64,000 bases of DNA, taken from contig NZ_LIWB01000001.1 of NCBI RefSeq assembly GCF_001905725.1, forward strand, positions 558,001 to 622,000. Direction: 5' to 3'. The translations under genes and the position numbers were made by a program. Positions 1 through 8,408 of the stretch are shown here, one piece after another. The notes below the pieces were generated by a model that was given only the letters and a program-made list of their open reading frames with translations, did no database searches and was not told the origin of the DNA. This DNA comes from Streptomyces sp. CB02400. GTDB lineage: Bacteria > Actinomycetota > Actinomycetes > Streptomycetales > Streptomycetaceae. Within the stretch, counting starts at the first letter, position 1. The number at the start of each line of letters is the position of its first letter.

Positions 1-180
1 GGCCTCCGCGCACCAGCGCTCCACGTCCAGGGGGAGCAGCCAGCCGTCGGCGCGGCGCAGGAACAGCGGTCCCCGGCCGGCGTGCAGGGCGTCGGCGTAG
101 GGGTCGGCGGACCAGGCGCGTTCGGCGGCGGGGGCCGTCCGCTGGTGTCCCACGCGTGCTGCCGCACGTACGCCGCTCAC
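1..180 (-). CDS. Class I SAM-dependent methyltransferase, N-terminal part (cut by window edge)
   Basis: Only the first 60 codons are inside the window; the gene runs off the left edge. Reading the minus strand from a GTG at 180 gives an N-terminus with the motif SADPYADAL, then GPLFLRRADGWLLPLDVERW. I recognise this as the start of a family of Streptomyces SAM-dependent methyltransferases whose Rossmann glycine motif would follow just outside the window. The GTG overlaps the TGA of the upstream DUF2064 gene (GTGA), so the two should be translationally coupled and part of one operon with the glycosyltransferase. The assignment rests on the N-terminal signature only; the catalytic domain is not visible. 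Confidence 0.7.
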   Translation of the reverse strand, partial: MSGVRAAARVGHQRTAPAAERAWSADPYADALHAGRGPLFLRRADGWLLPLDVERWCAEA

Positions 181-797
181 CGGTGGGCCGCCGTCAGTCG
201 GGCCAGCCGTGCGGCGAACCGGCCGCCGGGTGCCTCACCGGCGACCAGCGCCGCGTCGTACGCCGTGTCCACGTCCCGCAGCAGCGGCAGTTCCCGCACC
301 CGCAGACGCGCGAGCCGCCGCCGTTGCACGGCCCCGGTCTCCGGTGTCGACATGGGGACCCCGCGCAGCAGTCCGGGGTCGGGTTCGGCCAGGCCGAGCG
401 CCCAGAAGCCGCCGTCCTCGGCGGGACCGAAATACGCGTCGCAGTCACCGAAGTCCACGGTGAGCAGTTCCGGGGTCACCTGGGGCGTGTCCATGCCGAT
501 GAGGAGGGCGGGTCCGTCGCACCCGGCGAACGCGGCGGCCAGCCGCTCGTCGAGCCCGCCCGCGCACTGCGGTACGACCTCGACACCGGCCGGCAGCCAG
601 CGTCCCGGCGCTCCGTCCAGCACCAGAACCCGGCGCCGCGCGGGCGTACGCGCCACCGCGTCCAGCGTGTCCGCGAGCGCGGCCTCGGCGAGCGATGCCG
701 CCTCCTCGGGGGTGAACGGCGGGGTCAGCCGGGTCTTCACCCGGCCGGGGCGGGGTTCCTTGGCGATCACCAGCAGCGTGACGGGCGACGACGTCAC
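177..797 (-). CDS. DUF2064 (TIGR04282-type) glycosyltransferase-like protein
   Basis: This 206-residue protein starts at a GTG that overlaps the stop of the upstream glycosyltransferase gene (GTGA). It opens with LLVIAKEPRPGRVKTRLTP, the nucleotide-binding signature of the DUF2064 family, which has a GT-A/MobA-like fold. Further on are GMDTPQVTP, AYFGPAEDGGFWALGL and LRDVDTAYD, all typical of the family. The biochemical substrate is not established; genes of this kind usually sit beside a family 2 glycosyltransferase, as here, suggesting assembly of a nucleotide- or lipid-linked sugar product. A longer reading of this frame to 1421 only shadows the glycosyltransferase and is not used. Confidence 0.85.
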   Translation of the reverse strand: MTSSPVTLLVIAKEPRPGRVKTRLTPPFTPEEAASLAEAALADTLDAVARTPARRRVLVLDGAPGRWLPAGVEVVPQCAGGLDERLAAAFAGCDGPALLIGMDTPQVTPELLTVDFGDCDAYFGPAEDGGFWALGLAEPDPGLLRGVPMSTPETGAVQRRRLARLRVRELPLLRDVDTAYDAALVAGEAPGGRFAARLARLTAAHR

Positions 798-1516
798 GAC
801 ACCGCCCCTTCCCGCACCGGCGCCTCCTGGAGGACGCGGCTCATGTCCCGTACCGCCTGGAAGGTGCCGCGCCAGGTGCCGGTCACCTTGGAGGCGCCGG
901 TGCGCGGCGCGTACGGGACGTCGTGCTCGGTGACGCGCCAGCCGGCGTCGGCGGCGCGCACCACCATCTGGAGTGGGTAGCCGCTGCGCCGGTCGGTGAG
1001 GTCCAGGGCGAGCAGCTCCTCGCGCCGGGCCGCCCGCAGCGGGCCGAGGTCGCGCAGCCGCAGTCCGGTACGGCGGCGCAGCAGCCGGGACAGCGCGAGG
1101 TTGCCCGCGCGGGCGTGCAGCGGCCAGGCCCCGCGCGCCCGCGGCCGGCGCCGGCCCAGCACCAGGTCGGCCTCGCCGGCCCGCACCTCGCGCACGAACG
1201 GCACCAGATCCGCCGGGTCGAGGGAGGCGTCGCAGTCGCAGAAGCAGACGATGTCGGCCGTGGCGGCGGTCAGCCCGGCGTGGCAGGCGGCGCCGAAACC
1301 GCGCCGCTCCTCGTGCACGACGGTCGCGCCGAGCTCGCGGGCGACGCGGTCGGAGCCGTCGGTCGAGCCGTTGTCCACGACGAGGGCACGCCAGCCGGGC
1401 GGGACGCGCTCCAGCACCCACGGCAGCGCCGCGGCCTCGTCGAGACAGGGGAGGACGACGTCCACGGACGGCGGGCCCGGATCCGGGGCGGGGGAGGAGG
1501 AGGTCACGGCTCTCAC
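794..1516 (-). CDS. Family 2 glycosyltransferase
   Basis: The 240-residue protein carries a GT2 (GT-A) core: VDVVLPCLDEAAALPWVLE near residue 18, VVDNGSTDGS near residue 46, and FCDCDASLDP, the metal-binding DxD-like motif, near residue 93. No membrane segment is evident, so it is probably a cytosolic or membrane-associated transferase, using a nucleotide-sugar or polyprenyl-phosphate substrate. It is the first gene of a tightly coupled minus-strand operon with DUF2064 and a methyltransferase. A 104-bp gap separates it from the divergent response regulator at 1621, so both promoters must lie there. The acceptor is unknown. Confidence 0.88.
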   Translation of the reverse strand: MRAVTSSSPAPDPGPPSVDVVLPCLDEAAALPWVLERVPPGWRALVVDNGSTDGSDRVARELGATVVHEERRGFGAACHAGLTAATADIVCFCDCDASLDPADLVPFVREVRAGEADLVLGRRRPRARGAWPLHARAGNLALSRLLRRRTGLRLRDLGPLRAARREELLALDLTDRRSGYPLQMVVRAADAGWRVTEHDVPYAPRTGASKVTGTWRGTFQAVRDMSRVLQEAPVREGAVS

Positions 1517-1620
1517 CCTACGAACACGAAACGGGCATACCGGTCATCGACTCCTTACGGAACGCGGACGTCGGCGGCCGTCCCGCACCGCTCGCGCACG
1601 CGTGGTGCGAGGCTGGGCGC

Positions 1621-2346
1621 ATGGAGCAGCGACCACCCAACGCCGAGGCCGGGGCCCGGGTCCTCGTCGTGGACGACGACCCCACCGTCGCCGAGATCGT
1701 CACCGGCTATCTCGACCGCGCCGGATACGTCGTCGACCGGGCCGGTGACGGCCCCGACGCGCTCGCCCGCGCGGCGGCCCACTGGCCGGACCTCGTCGTC
1801 CTCGACCTGATGCTGCCCGGCATGGACGGCCTGGAGGTGTGCCGCAGGATGCGCGGGCGCGGGCCCGTGCCGGTCATCATGCTCACCGCGCGGGGCGACG
1901 AGGACGACCGCATCCTCGGCCTGGAGGTCGGCGCCGACGACTACGTCACCAAGCCGTTCAGCCCGCGCGAACTCGTCCTGCGCGTCGAGTCCGTACTGCG
2001 CCGCACCCGCCCCGCCCCGGCCGCGTCGGGACTGCTGCGGGCGGCCGGCCTCTCCGTCGACCCCGCAGCCCGCCGGGCCGCCAAGAACGGTGCCGAACTC
2101 GCCCTCACCATCCGTGAGTTCGACCTCCTCGCGTTCTTCCTGCGCCACCCCGGGCGGGCCTTCGCGCGGGAGGAGCTGATGCGGGAGGTGTGGGGCTGGG
2201 ACTTCGGTGACCTGTCCACCGTGACCGTCCACGTACGGCGGCTGCGCGGCAAGGTCGAGGACGATCCGGCGCGGCCCCGGATCGTCCAGACCGTGTGGGG
2301 CGTCGGCTACCGCTTCGATCCCGCCGCCGGTTCCGGGGAGGAGTGA
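1621..2346 (+). CDS. OmpR/PhoB-family response regulator
   Basis: The 241-residue protein has an N-terminal receiver domain with the acidic pocket VLVVDDDP and the phosphoacceptor Asp in VVLDLMLPGMDGLEV, then the conserved Thr in IMLTARGDEDD and Lys in DDYVTKPFSPREL. The C-terminal half is a winged-helix trans_reg_C domain (LALTIREFDLLAFFLRHPG and VTVHVRRLRGKVEDDP). It is therefore a DNA-binding transcription factor activated by phosphorylation. The cognate histidine kinase begins 3 bp downstream behind a GGGGAGGAG ribosome site that overlaps the end of this gene. The regulon cannot be read from the sequence; autoregulation and control of the divergent glycosyltransferase operon are plausible. 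Confidence 0.95.
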   Translation: MEQRPPNAEAGARVLVVDDDPTVAEIVTGYLDRAGYVVDRAGDGPDALARAAAHWPDLVVLDLMLPGMDGLEVCRRMRGRGPVPVIMLTARGDEDDRILGLEVGADDYVTKPFSPRELVLRVESVLRRTRPAPAASGLLRAAGLSVDPAARRAAKNGAELALTIREFDLLAFFLRHPGRAFAREELMREVWGWDFGDLSTVTVHVRRLRGKVEDDPARPRIVQTVWGVGYRFDPAAGSGEE

Positions 2347-2349
2347 GCG

Positions 2350-3462
2350 ATGCGCGACATGCTGCTCATCGCCCTGTTCGCCTTCCTCGGCGCCGCCGCG
2401 GCCGGCGTGCTCGGCGCGTGCGTGCTGCTGCTGATCCGGCGCCGGTCGCTGACCGCGCATCTCGCGGTCGTCGCCGGGGTCGCGGTGGCGGCGATGCTCG
2501 CGGGCACCCTCGCCGTCGCCCAGGCGATGTTCCTGTCGGCACACGACCTGAGCGTGGTGACCACGGTCGTCGCCATGGCCGCCGTCGTCTCCACGGTCAC
2601 CGCGCTGCTGCTGGGCCGCTGGGTCGTCGCCCGCAGCCGTGAACTGGCGCTCGCCGCCCGCTCGTTCGGCGACGGCGGGGACTTCGCCGCGCCCGAGCGC
2701 CCGTCCACCGCCGAACTCGCCGCGCTCAGCCGCGAACTGGAGGCGACCAGCGTCAGACTGGCCGAGTCACGGGACCGCGAGCGCGCCCTGGAGTCCTCCC
2801 GCCGCGAACTCGTCGCCTGGATCTCCCACGACCTGCGCACCCCGCTCGCCGGACTGCGCGCGATGGCCGAGGCGCTGGAGGACGGCGTCGCCGCCGAACC
2901 CGACCGCTACCTCAGGCAGATCCGCACCGAGGTGGAACGCCTCAACGACATGGTCGGCGACCTCTTCGAACTCTCCCGCATCCACGCCGGCGCACTGACC
3001 CTCTCGCTCTCCCGGATCTCCCTGTACGACCTGATCGGCGACGCCCTCGCCGGCGCGGACCCGCTCGCCCGCGAGCACGGCGTACGGCTCGTCGGGGACC
3101 GGGTGGAGTCGGTGCCGGTGGAGGTGGACGGGCGGGAGATGAGCCGCGTACTGGGCAACCTGCTGGTCAACGCGATCCGCCGGACCCCGGCCGACGGCAC
3201 GGTCGCCGTCGCCGCGCGGCGCTCGGACGAGGGCGTGGTGCTGTCCGTGACGGACGGCTGCGGCGGCATCCCCGAGGAGGACCTGCCCCGCGTCTTCGAC
3301 ACCGGCTGGCGCGGCACCCACGCCCGCACCCCGCCGGCCGGCGCGGGCCTCGGCCTCGCCATCGTCCGCGGCATCGTCGAGGCCCACCGGGGCAGCACCA
3401 CCGTCCGCAACGTCACCGGCGGCTGCCGCTTCGAGGTGACCCTCCCGGCGACGGAGGGCTGA
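2350..3462 (+). CDS. Sensor histidine kinase, HAMP type
   Basis: The 370-residue membrane kinase is the partner of the response regulator that ends 3 bp upstream. The N-terminus has three closely packed hydrophobic stretches (about residues 5-27, 37-57 and 64-86) with almost no extracytoplasmic loop, so it probably senses a membrane or intramembrane signal. A linker then leads to the HisKA box AWISHDLRTPLAGLRAMAEA, with the phosphoacceptor His, and a HATPase_c domain with the N-box NLLVNAIRRTP, G1 motif DGCGGIPEEDL and G2 motif GAGLGLAI. It ends 1 bp before the convergent epimerase stop. The signal is unknown. Confidence 0.94.
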   Translation: MRDMLLIALFAFLGAAAAGVLGACVLLLIRRRSLTAHLAVVAGVAVAAMLAGTLAVAQAMFLSAHDLSVVTTVVAMAAVVSTVTALLLGRWVVARSRELALAARSFGDGGDFAAPERPSTAELAALSRELEATSVRLAESRDRERALESSRRELVAWISHDLRTPLAGLRAMAEALEDGVAAEPDRYLRQIRTEVERLNDMVGDLFELSRIHAGALTLSLSRISLYDLIGDALAGADPLAREHGVRLVGDRVESVPVEVDGREMSRVLGNLLVNAIRRTPADGTVAVAARRSDEGVVLSVTDGCGGIPEEDLPRVFDTGWRGTHARTPPAGAGLGLAIVRGIVEAHRGSTTVRNVTGGCRFEVTLPATEG

Positions 3463-3463
3463 G

Positions 3464-4465
3464 TCAGTCTCCCCGCAGTCCCGCCGCCGCGAACTCCCGC
3501 ACGCCGTCCGCGAAGCCGACCTCCGGTTTCCAGCCCAGTTCGGCCCGCAGGCGGGAGGAGTCCGCCGTGATGTGGCGGACGTCGCCCAGGCGGTACTCCC
3601 CGGTGACGACCGGCTCCGGACCGCCGTACGCGACGGCCAGGGCGCGGGCCATCTCGCCGACCGTGTGCGGGGTGCCGCTGCCGGTGTTGTACGCGGTGAG
3701 CGCCCCGGCGGCCGGGCCCGCCGTCAGCGCGGCGACGTTCGCCGCCGCCACGTCCCGTACGTGCACGAAGTCCCGCCGCTGACCGCCGTCCTCGAAGACG
3801 CGCGGGGCCTCGCCGCGGGCCAGCGCCGAGCGGAAGAAGGAGGCGACGCCCGCGTACGGGGTGTCGCGGGGCATGCCGGGGCCGTACACGTTGTGGTAGC
3901 GCAGCGACACCGCCGAACCGCCCGTCGACCGGGCCCAGGCGGCGGCCAGATGCTCCTGGGCCAGCTTGGTCGTGGCGTACACGTTGCGCGGGTCGACCGG
4001 GGCGTCCTCGGCGACCAGGCCCGGTTCGAGGTCCGTCCCGCACACCGGGCAGGCGGGCTCGAAGCGGCCGGCCGCCAGGTCGGTGACGGTCCGTGGGCCG
4101 GGACGCACCACCCCGTGCCGGGCGCAGGTGTAGCGGCCCTCGCCGTACACCACCATCGACCCGGCCAGCACCAGCCGCTCCACCCCCGCCTGCGCCATCG
4201 CGGCCAGCAGTACCGCCGTACCCAGGTCGTTGCGGGAGACGTACTCCGGTGCGTCGGCGAATCCGGTTCCGAGGCCCACCATCGCCGCCTGGTGGCAGAC
4301 GGCGTCCACGCCGGAGAGGGCGTCGCGGACTGCTCCCGGAGAGCGTACGTCCGCCGTGGGATCGGTGCGGATGTCGAAGACGACGGGCTCGTGCCCGTGG
4401 GCCCGCAGCGCCTCGACGACATGGGACCCGATGAATCCGGCACCGCCGGTGACCAGTACGCGCAT
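3464..4465 (-). CDS. NAD-dependent epimerase/dehydratase (extended SDR)
   Basis: The 333-residue protein is an extended short-chain dehydrogenase of the UDP-sugar epimerase/dehydratase type. It opens with the NAD-binding glycine motif VTGGAGFIGSHVVEAL. The active-site pattern YATTKLAQEHL carries the catalytic Tyr and Lys, and VHVRDVAAANVAAL is also diagnostic. Between residues about 110 and 150 it contains a CxxH...CPVCGTD segment that may bind a metal and is seen in a subset of actinobacterial homologues. The substrate is probably a nucleotide-activated sugar, but no neighbouring pathway defines it. It is convergent with the preceding kinase gene and reads away from the repeat element upstream. 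Confidence 0.9.
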   Translation of the reverse strand: MRVLVTGGAGFIGSHVVEALRAHGHEPVVFDIRTDPTADVRSPGAVRDALSGVDAVCHQAAMVGLGTGFADAPEYVSRNDLGTAVLLAAMAQAGVERLVLAGSMVVYGEGRYTCARHGVVRPGPRTVTDLAAGRFEPACPVCGTDLEPGLVAEDAPVDPRNVYATTKLAQEHLAAAWARSTGGSAVSLRYHNVYGPGMPRDTPYAGVASFFRSALARGEAPRVFEDGGQRRDFVHVRDVAAANVAALTAGPAAGALTAYNTGSGTPHTVGEMARALAVAYGGPEPVVTGEYRLGDVRHITADSSRLRAELGWKPEVGFADGVREFAAAGLRGD

Positions 4466-4601
4466 GTGCCCACGCTAGGCGCGGATCCTGCCGGACAGCG
4501 GGGCCGCGCCCGCGACGTCACGGGTCCGTAAGACCGGAGAGCGCCGGTGGGCGGAGTTCGTGCGGGGCGGGGGGGGTGTCGCGCAGCCCGGCGCTTACGG
4601 G

Positions 4602-4706
4602 GTGCCTCCCCCACTCTCGGCTCCGCTCGAGCGGGAGGTACCCCCACCGCCCACCCGTGCCGCCCCGGGGGTACCTCCCAGGCCCTTGAGGCACTGGGGG
4701 AGGCAC
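4602..4706. repeat. Nested inverted-repeat intergenic element, copy 1
   Basis: The 293-bp gap between two minus-strand genes holds a compact palindromic element. The outer arms are GTGCCTCCCCCA (4602-4613) and TGGGGGAGGCAC (4695-4706), a perfect 12-bp inverted repeat. The inner arms are GGGAGGTACCCCC (4633-4645) and GGGGGTACCTCCC (4667-4679), a perfect 13-bp inverted repeat. A second, diverged copy lies at 36133-36220. The RNA would fold into a large cruciform-like hairpin and could act as a transcription terminator for the upstream kinase gene. I believe similar elements are scattered through many Streptomyces genomes, but no search was run. Confidence 0.75.
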
Positions 4707-4758
4707 GACTGCCCGCGGCTGACACGGCATGCGACTGCCCGCGGAAGCGGCAGGACCG

Positions 4759-6204
4759 TCAATGGTCGCCGTTCAGCGGCAGTCGTACGGTGAACACCGT
4801 CGCCCCCGGCTCGCCTCTCAGCTCGATGTCGCCGCCGTGCGCCCGTACCAGTGACCGGGCGACCGCGAGGCCCAGGCCGCTGCCGCCGCGGTCGCGGCTG
4901 CGGGCCTTGTCGACGCGGTAGAAGCGGTCGAAGACGCGCTCCCGGTCCTCCGCCGGGACACCGGGCCCCGCGTCGGTGACCCGCACCAGGGCCGAGTCAC
5001 CGGTGACGGACACCGCCACGGACACCCGGGTACCGGCGGGAGTGTGCACGGCCGCGTTGGTGAGCAGGTTGTCCAGGACCTGCCGTATGCGCTGCGGATC
5101 GAGCCGCAGGACCAGCGGGGCGGACCTGGCCGTCACCGCCAGCGGATGTCCCGGATGGCTCGCCCGGAACGCGTCGGCGGCCTGCTGGACCAGCTCTCCC
5201 AGGTCCGTGTCCGCCGTCCGCAGCGGCGCCTCCACCTCCGCCGCGTCCAGCCGGGCGAGCAGCAGCAGGTCGTCGAGGAGTACGCCCATCCGGGCGGCCT
5301 CCGCCCGCAGCCGGGCCAGGTGCCGCTCGCGTTCGGCGGGTTCGTTGGCGGCGGCGTACTGGAACAGGTCCGCGTAGCCGCGTACCGACATCAGCGGGGT
5401 GCGCAGTTCGTGCGAGGCGTCGGCGACGAACCGGCGCAGCCGCAGCTCGGCCTCCGCGCGCACCGCGAGGGAGTCGTCGATGTGCTCCAGCATCGTGTTG
5501 AACGCGGTGCGCAGCTCCGCCACCTCCAGGCCGCCGTCCCGCCCGTCGGCGCGCAGCGGCAGCCGGGCCGCCGACTCGGTCAGGTCGTGCGAGGCGATGC
5601 CGTGCGCGGTGTGCGCCATGTCGCTCAGCGGCTTCAGCCCGCGCCGCAGCATCCGCCGCCCGAACACCACCAGTGCCAGCAGCGCGAGCGCGAACACCAC
5701 CACCTGCACGGTGATCAGCTGCGCGACGGTCTCCTCGATGTCCTCCACGGGCGCGGCGCTCACCAGCACCACCCCCGGTTCGACCTCGCAGCCGCGCAGC
5801 CGGTAGGTGCCCTCCCCGTCGATCCGCGCGGTGCGCGTCAGTTCGGTGTCGGAGTGCGCCATCGCCCGCGCGAGGTCGGCCAGGGCGCGGGTGTCCTCGG
5901 GCACGTCGGAGGGCCTGCGCAGGGTGACCGCGTCGTCGGAGACGTCGTACACCGCCGTGTACCAGCCGTAGTACGGCTTCCGCCTGACCGTGCCGTGCGC
6001 CGCCGCGTCCTTGGCCTGCACGGCCTGGATCAGCTTGAGCTGGTCGCCGAGCTGCCGCTCCAGATAGTCGTGCATGTACGTGGTGAGCGCGGTGCCGACG
6101 ACCGCGAACACCGCCAGCGACAGCACCCCGAGGCCCAGCGCCAGCCGGGTGCCCAGGCGCATCCGCCGGTACGTCTCCCGCAGCCGCCGGAGATACGCCG
6201 TCAC
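4759..6204 (-). CDS. Sensor histidine kinase, HAMP type
   Basis: The 481-residue kinase has one N-terminal membrane segment (about residues 19-43), an extracytoplasmic sensor region of roughly 130 residues, a second membrane segment (about 167-187), a HAMP linker, then HisKA with the box ASHELRTPLMSVRGYADLF. The HATPase_c domain has the N-box NLLTNAAVHTP, G1 DAGPGVPAEDRERVFDRFYR and G2 GGSGLGLAVARSL. It is translated from an ATG that overlaps the stop of its partner response regulator at 6201. Because the pair reads away from the flavin redox operon starting at 7040, it is a good candidate to control that operon. The signal is unknown. Confidence 0.94.
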   Translation of the reverse strand: MTAYLRRLRETYRRMRLGTRLALGLGVLSLAVFAVVGTALTTYMHDYLERQLGDQLKLIQAVQAKDAAAHGTVRRKPYYGWYTAVYDVSDDAVTLRRPSDVPEDTRALADLARAMAHSDTELTRTARIDGEGTYRLRGCEVEPGVVLVSAAPVEDIEETVAQLITVQVVVFALALLALVVFGRRMLRRGLKPLSDMAHTAHGIASHDLTESAARLPLRADGRDGGLEVAELRTAFNTMLEHIDDSLAVRAEAELRLRRFVADASHELRTPLMSVRGYADLFQYAAANEPAERERHLARLRAEAARMGVLLDDLLLLARLDAAEVEAPLRTADTDLGELVQQAADAFRASHPGHPLAVTARSAPLVLRLDPQRIRQVLDNLLTNAAVHTPAGTRVSVAVSVTGDSALVRVTDAGPGVPAEDRERVFDRFYRVDKARSRDRGGSGLGLAVARSLVRAHGGDIELRGEPGATVFTVRLPLNGDH

Positions 6205-6890
6205 CCGGCGGCCTGCCGGATCACGTACCCGAAGCCCCGCACGGTCTGGATCAGCGGCTCACCGGTGTCGTCCAGCTTGCGCCGCAGCCGGCTCACCACC
6301 AGTTCCACCACATTGGAGCGGCCCCCGAAGCCGTACTCCCACACATGGTCCAGGATCTGCGCCTTGGTCAGCACGGTCGGCGACCGGCGCATCAGGTAGC
6401 GCAGCACCTCGTACTCGGTCGGCGTCAGCGACAGCAGCCGCTCACCGCGCCGCACCTCGCGGGTGTCCTCGTCCATCGTCAGGTCCGCCACCCGCAGCAC
6501 CGACCGCTGGTACCCCGGTCCCGTGCTGCGCCGCAGCACCGTCCGCAGCCGGGCCATCAGCTCCTCCACGGCGAACGGCTTGACCAGGTAGTCGTCCCCG
6601 CCCCGGGTCAGCCCCGCCACCCGGTCGGCGACCCCGTCCCGCGCGGTGAGGAACACCACCGGCACCATCGTCCCGGAGCGCCGCAGCCGGTCCAGTACGC
6701 CGAAGCCGTCGACGTCCGGCAGCATCAGGTCGAGCACCACGATGTCCGGGCGGAAGTCGGCGGCGCGGCGCAGCGCCTCCTCACCCGAGTTGGCGGTGAC
6801 CGCCTCCCAGCCCTCGTAGCGGGCGACCGTCGCCACCAGGTCGGCTATCGGCGGGTCGTCGTCCACGACGAGGAGTCGTACTTTTTCCAC
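6201..6890 (-). CDS. OmpR/PhoB-family response regulator
   Basis: The 229-residue protein starts at a GTG (VEKVRLLVVDDDPP). A longer open frame runs upstream to 7067, but it enters the divergent promoter and gene and is not coding. The receiver domain has the phosphoacceptor Asp in IVVLDLMLPDVDGF and Lys in DDYLVKPFAVEEL. The C-terminal winged helix contains LSLTPTEYEVLRYLMRRSP and NVVELVVSRLRRKLDD. It is coupled to the following kinase by an overlapping stop and start. The 149-bp divergent gap to the ferric-reductase-like gene is the likely site of regulator binding. Confidence 0.94.
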   Translation of the reverse strand: MEKVRLLVVDDDPPIADLVATVARYEGWEAVTANSGEEALRRAADFRPDIVVLDLMLPDVDGFGVLDRLRRSGTMVPVVFLTARDGVADRVAGLTRGGDDYLVKPFAVEELMARLRTVLRRSTGPGYQRSVLRVADLTMDEDTREVRRGERLLSLTPTEYEVLRYLMRRSPTVLTKAQILDHVWEYGFGGRSNVVELVVSRLRRKLDDTGEPLIQTVRGFGYVIRQAAG

Positions 6891-7039
6891 CCGCCCATAC
6901 TGCGGCACACCGCTCCCGGCGCCAGAGGCGGTGCACGATCGCGTCTCGATCGATAAAAACTTGAAAGTTGACCGACAGGAGATCGACAGCGCCTGTGACC
7001 AAGCTCGGAGTCCCAGGACCCGACCAAGGAGTTTCCGGC
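6891..7039. promoter_or_regulatory. Divergent regulatory region between the response regulator and the flavin redox operon
   Basis: This 149-bp gap must carry both promoters. Around 6948-6975 it becomes markedly AT-rich for this genome (ATCGATAAAAACTTGAAAG), with TTGAAA and TTGACC hexamers close together and a GATCG motif repeated several times around them. The operon start on the right is fixed by AAGGAG at 7025-7030, nine bases before the GTG at 7040. I cannot assign individual -35/-10 boxes with confidence. The repeated motifs are candidates for OmpR-type regulator binding. Confidence 0.5.
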
Positions 7040-8380
7040 GTGACAGCTGTCCAATCGCCTCCCGCACCCCCCACCGCGAGGCGACGCCCCAAGGCGGTGG
7101 CGCGCATCGGCCTGTACGGCCTGCTCGCCGCGAACGCGGCGGTGGTGGCCGTCTTCTTCGTCCAGGCGGGCTTCGGTGCGAACGCCCTCGTCGTGCTCGG
7201 CCGCCTCACCGGCCTGTACGCCGCCCTGCTGATGGCGTTCCAGCTGCTGCTGGTGGCCCGGCTGCCCTGGCTGGACCGCCGGATCGGCATGGACCGGCTG
7301 ACCCTGTGGCACCGCTGGACCGGCTTCGGACTGCTGTGGACGCTCCTCGGCCACGCCGTCTTCATCACCTTCGGCTACGCCGAGATGTCCTCCATGGACC
7401 CGGTGAACCAGCTCGTCGACCTCGCGGAGACCGTCGAGGGCGTGCTGCGCGCGGTCGTCGCGCTGGCGCTGATCCTGGTCGTCGGCGCGGTCTCGGCCCG
7501 CCGCGCCCGGCGCCGCCTCGCCTACGAGACCTGGCACTTCGTCCACCTCTACACCTACGTCGCCGTGGTCCTGGCCTTCACCCACCAGATCGCCGTCGGC
7601 TCCACCTTCACCGCGTCCCCCGCCGCCACCGCCTACTGGTACGGACTGTGGGGCGCCGCCCTCACCGCGGTGTTCGCCGGCCGGCTGGTGCTGCCGCTGT
7701 GGCGGAACCGGCGCCACCAGCTGCGGGTCACGGCCGTCGTGCCCGAGAGCGACAACGTGGTGTCCGTCCACATCACCGGCCGCGATCTGGACCGGCTGCC
7801 CGCCCGCGCCGGCCAGTTCTTCCTGTGGCGGTTCCTGACGAAGGACCGCTGGTGGCAGGCGAACCCGTTCTCCCTGTCCGCCGCGCCCGACGGCCGCACC
7901 CTGCGGCTCACCGCGAAGGCGGCCGGCGACGGCAGCGCGGCCCTGCGCCATCTCAGGCCCGGCACCCGGGTCTTCGCGGAGGGCCCCTACGGCGCCTTCA
8001 CCGCCCTGCACCGCACCCGCCCCGACGCCCTGCTCATCGCCGGCGGCGTCGGCGTCACCCCGATCCGGGCCCTGCTGGAGGAACTGCACGGCCACGCCGT
8101 CGTCCTCTACCGCGTGAACACGGAGACCGACGCCGTACTCCACGACGAACTGCGCGAACTCGCCCTCGCCAAGGGCGCCGAACTGCACCTCGTCACCGGC
8201 CCGCCCGTACCCGACCGGCTCGCCCCCGGCGAACTGTCCCGCCTGGTCCCCGACCTCACCGACCGGGACGTCTACGTCTGCGGCCCGCCCGGCATGACCA
8301 CCGCGGTCCTGCGCGGCCTGCGCGAACTGGGCGTACCGAAGCAGCAGATCCACTACGAGCGCTTCAGCCTGGCCGGATGA
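7040..8380 (+). CDS. Ferric-reductase-like flavocytochrome (transmembrane b-heme plus FAD/NAD domain)
   Basis: The 446-residue protein starts at a GTG (VTAVQSPP) nine bases after an AAGGAG ribosome site; an ATG at 6968 is open in frame but has no such site. About six membrane segments with spaced histidines (HRWTGFG, HAVFITFG, WHFVHLYTY, AFTHQ) form a ferric-reductase-like b-heme domain over roughly residues 30-220. An FAD-binding domain with PFSLSAAPDG follows, then an NAD-binding domain with IAGGVGVTPIRALLEEL and VYVCGPPGM. It should move electrons from cytosolic NAD(P)H across the membrane. The next genes encode an FMN-carrier protein and its flavinylating enzyme, so the likely acceptor is covalent FMN outside the membrane rather than free ferric iron. 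Confidence 0.9.
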   Translation: MTAVQSPPAPPTARRRPKAVARIGLYGLLAANAAVVAVFFVQAGFGANALVVLGRLTGLYAALLMAFQLLLVARLPWLDRRIGMDRLTLWHRWTGFGLLWTLLGHAVFITFGYAEMSSMDPVNQLVDLAETVEGVLRAVVALALILVVGAVSARRARRRLAYETWHFVHLYTYVAVVLAFTHQIAVGSTFTASPAATAYWYGLWGAALTAVFAGRLVLPLWRNRRHQLRVTAVVPESDNVVSVHITGRDLDRLPARAGQFFLWRFLTKDRWWQANPFSLSAAPDGRTLRLTAKAAGDGSAALRHLRPGTRVFAEGPYGAFTALHRTRPDALLIAGGVGVTPIRALLEELHGHAVVLYRVNTETDAVLHDELRELALAKGAELHLVTGPPVPDRLAPGELSRLVPDLTDRDVYVCGPPGMTTAVLRGLRELGVPKQQIHYERFSLAG

Positions 8381-8408
8381 CGGACGCGCGGAGAGCGAGG
8401 AGAACACC

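Noticed and set aside
6968..7039. Longer N-terminus for the flavocytochrome from ATG 6968
   Set aside because: It has no ribosome site and overlaps the regulatory region, while GTG 7040 is ideally spaced from AAGGAG.
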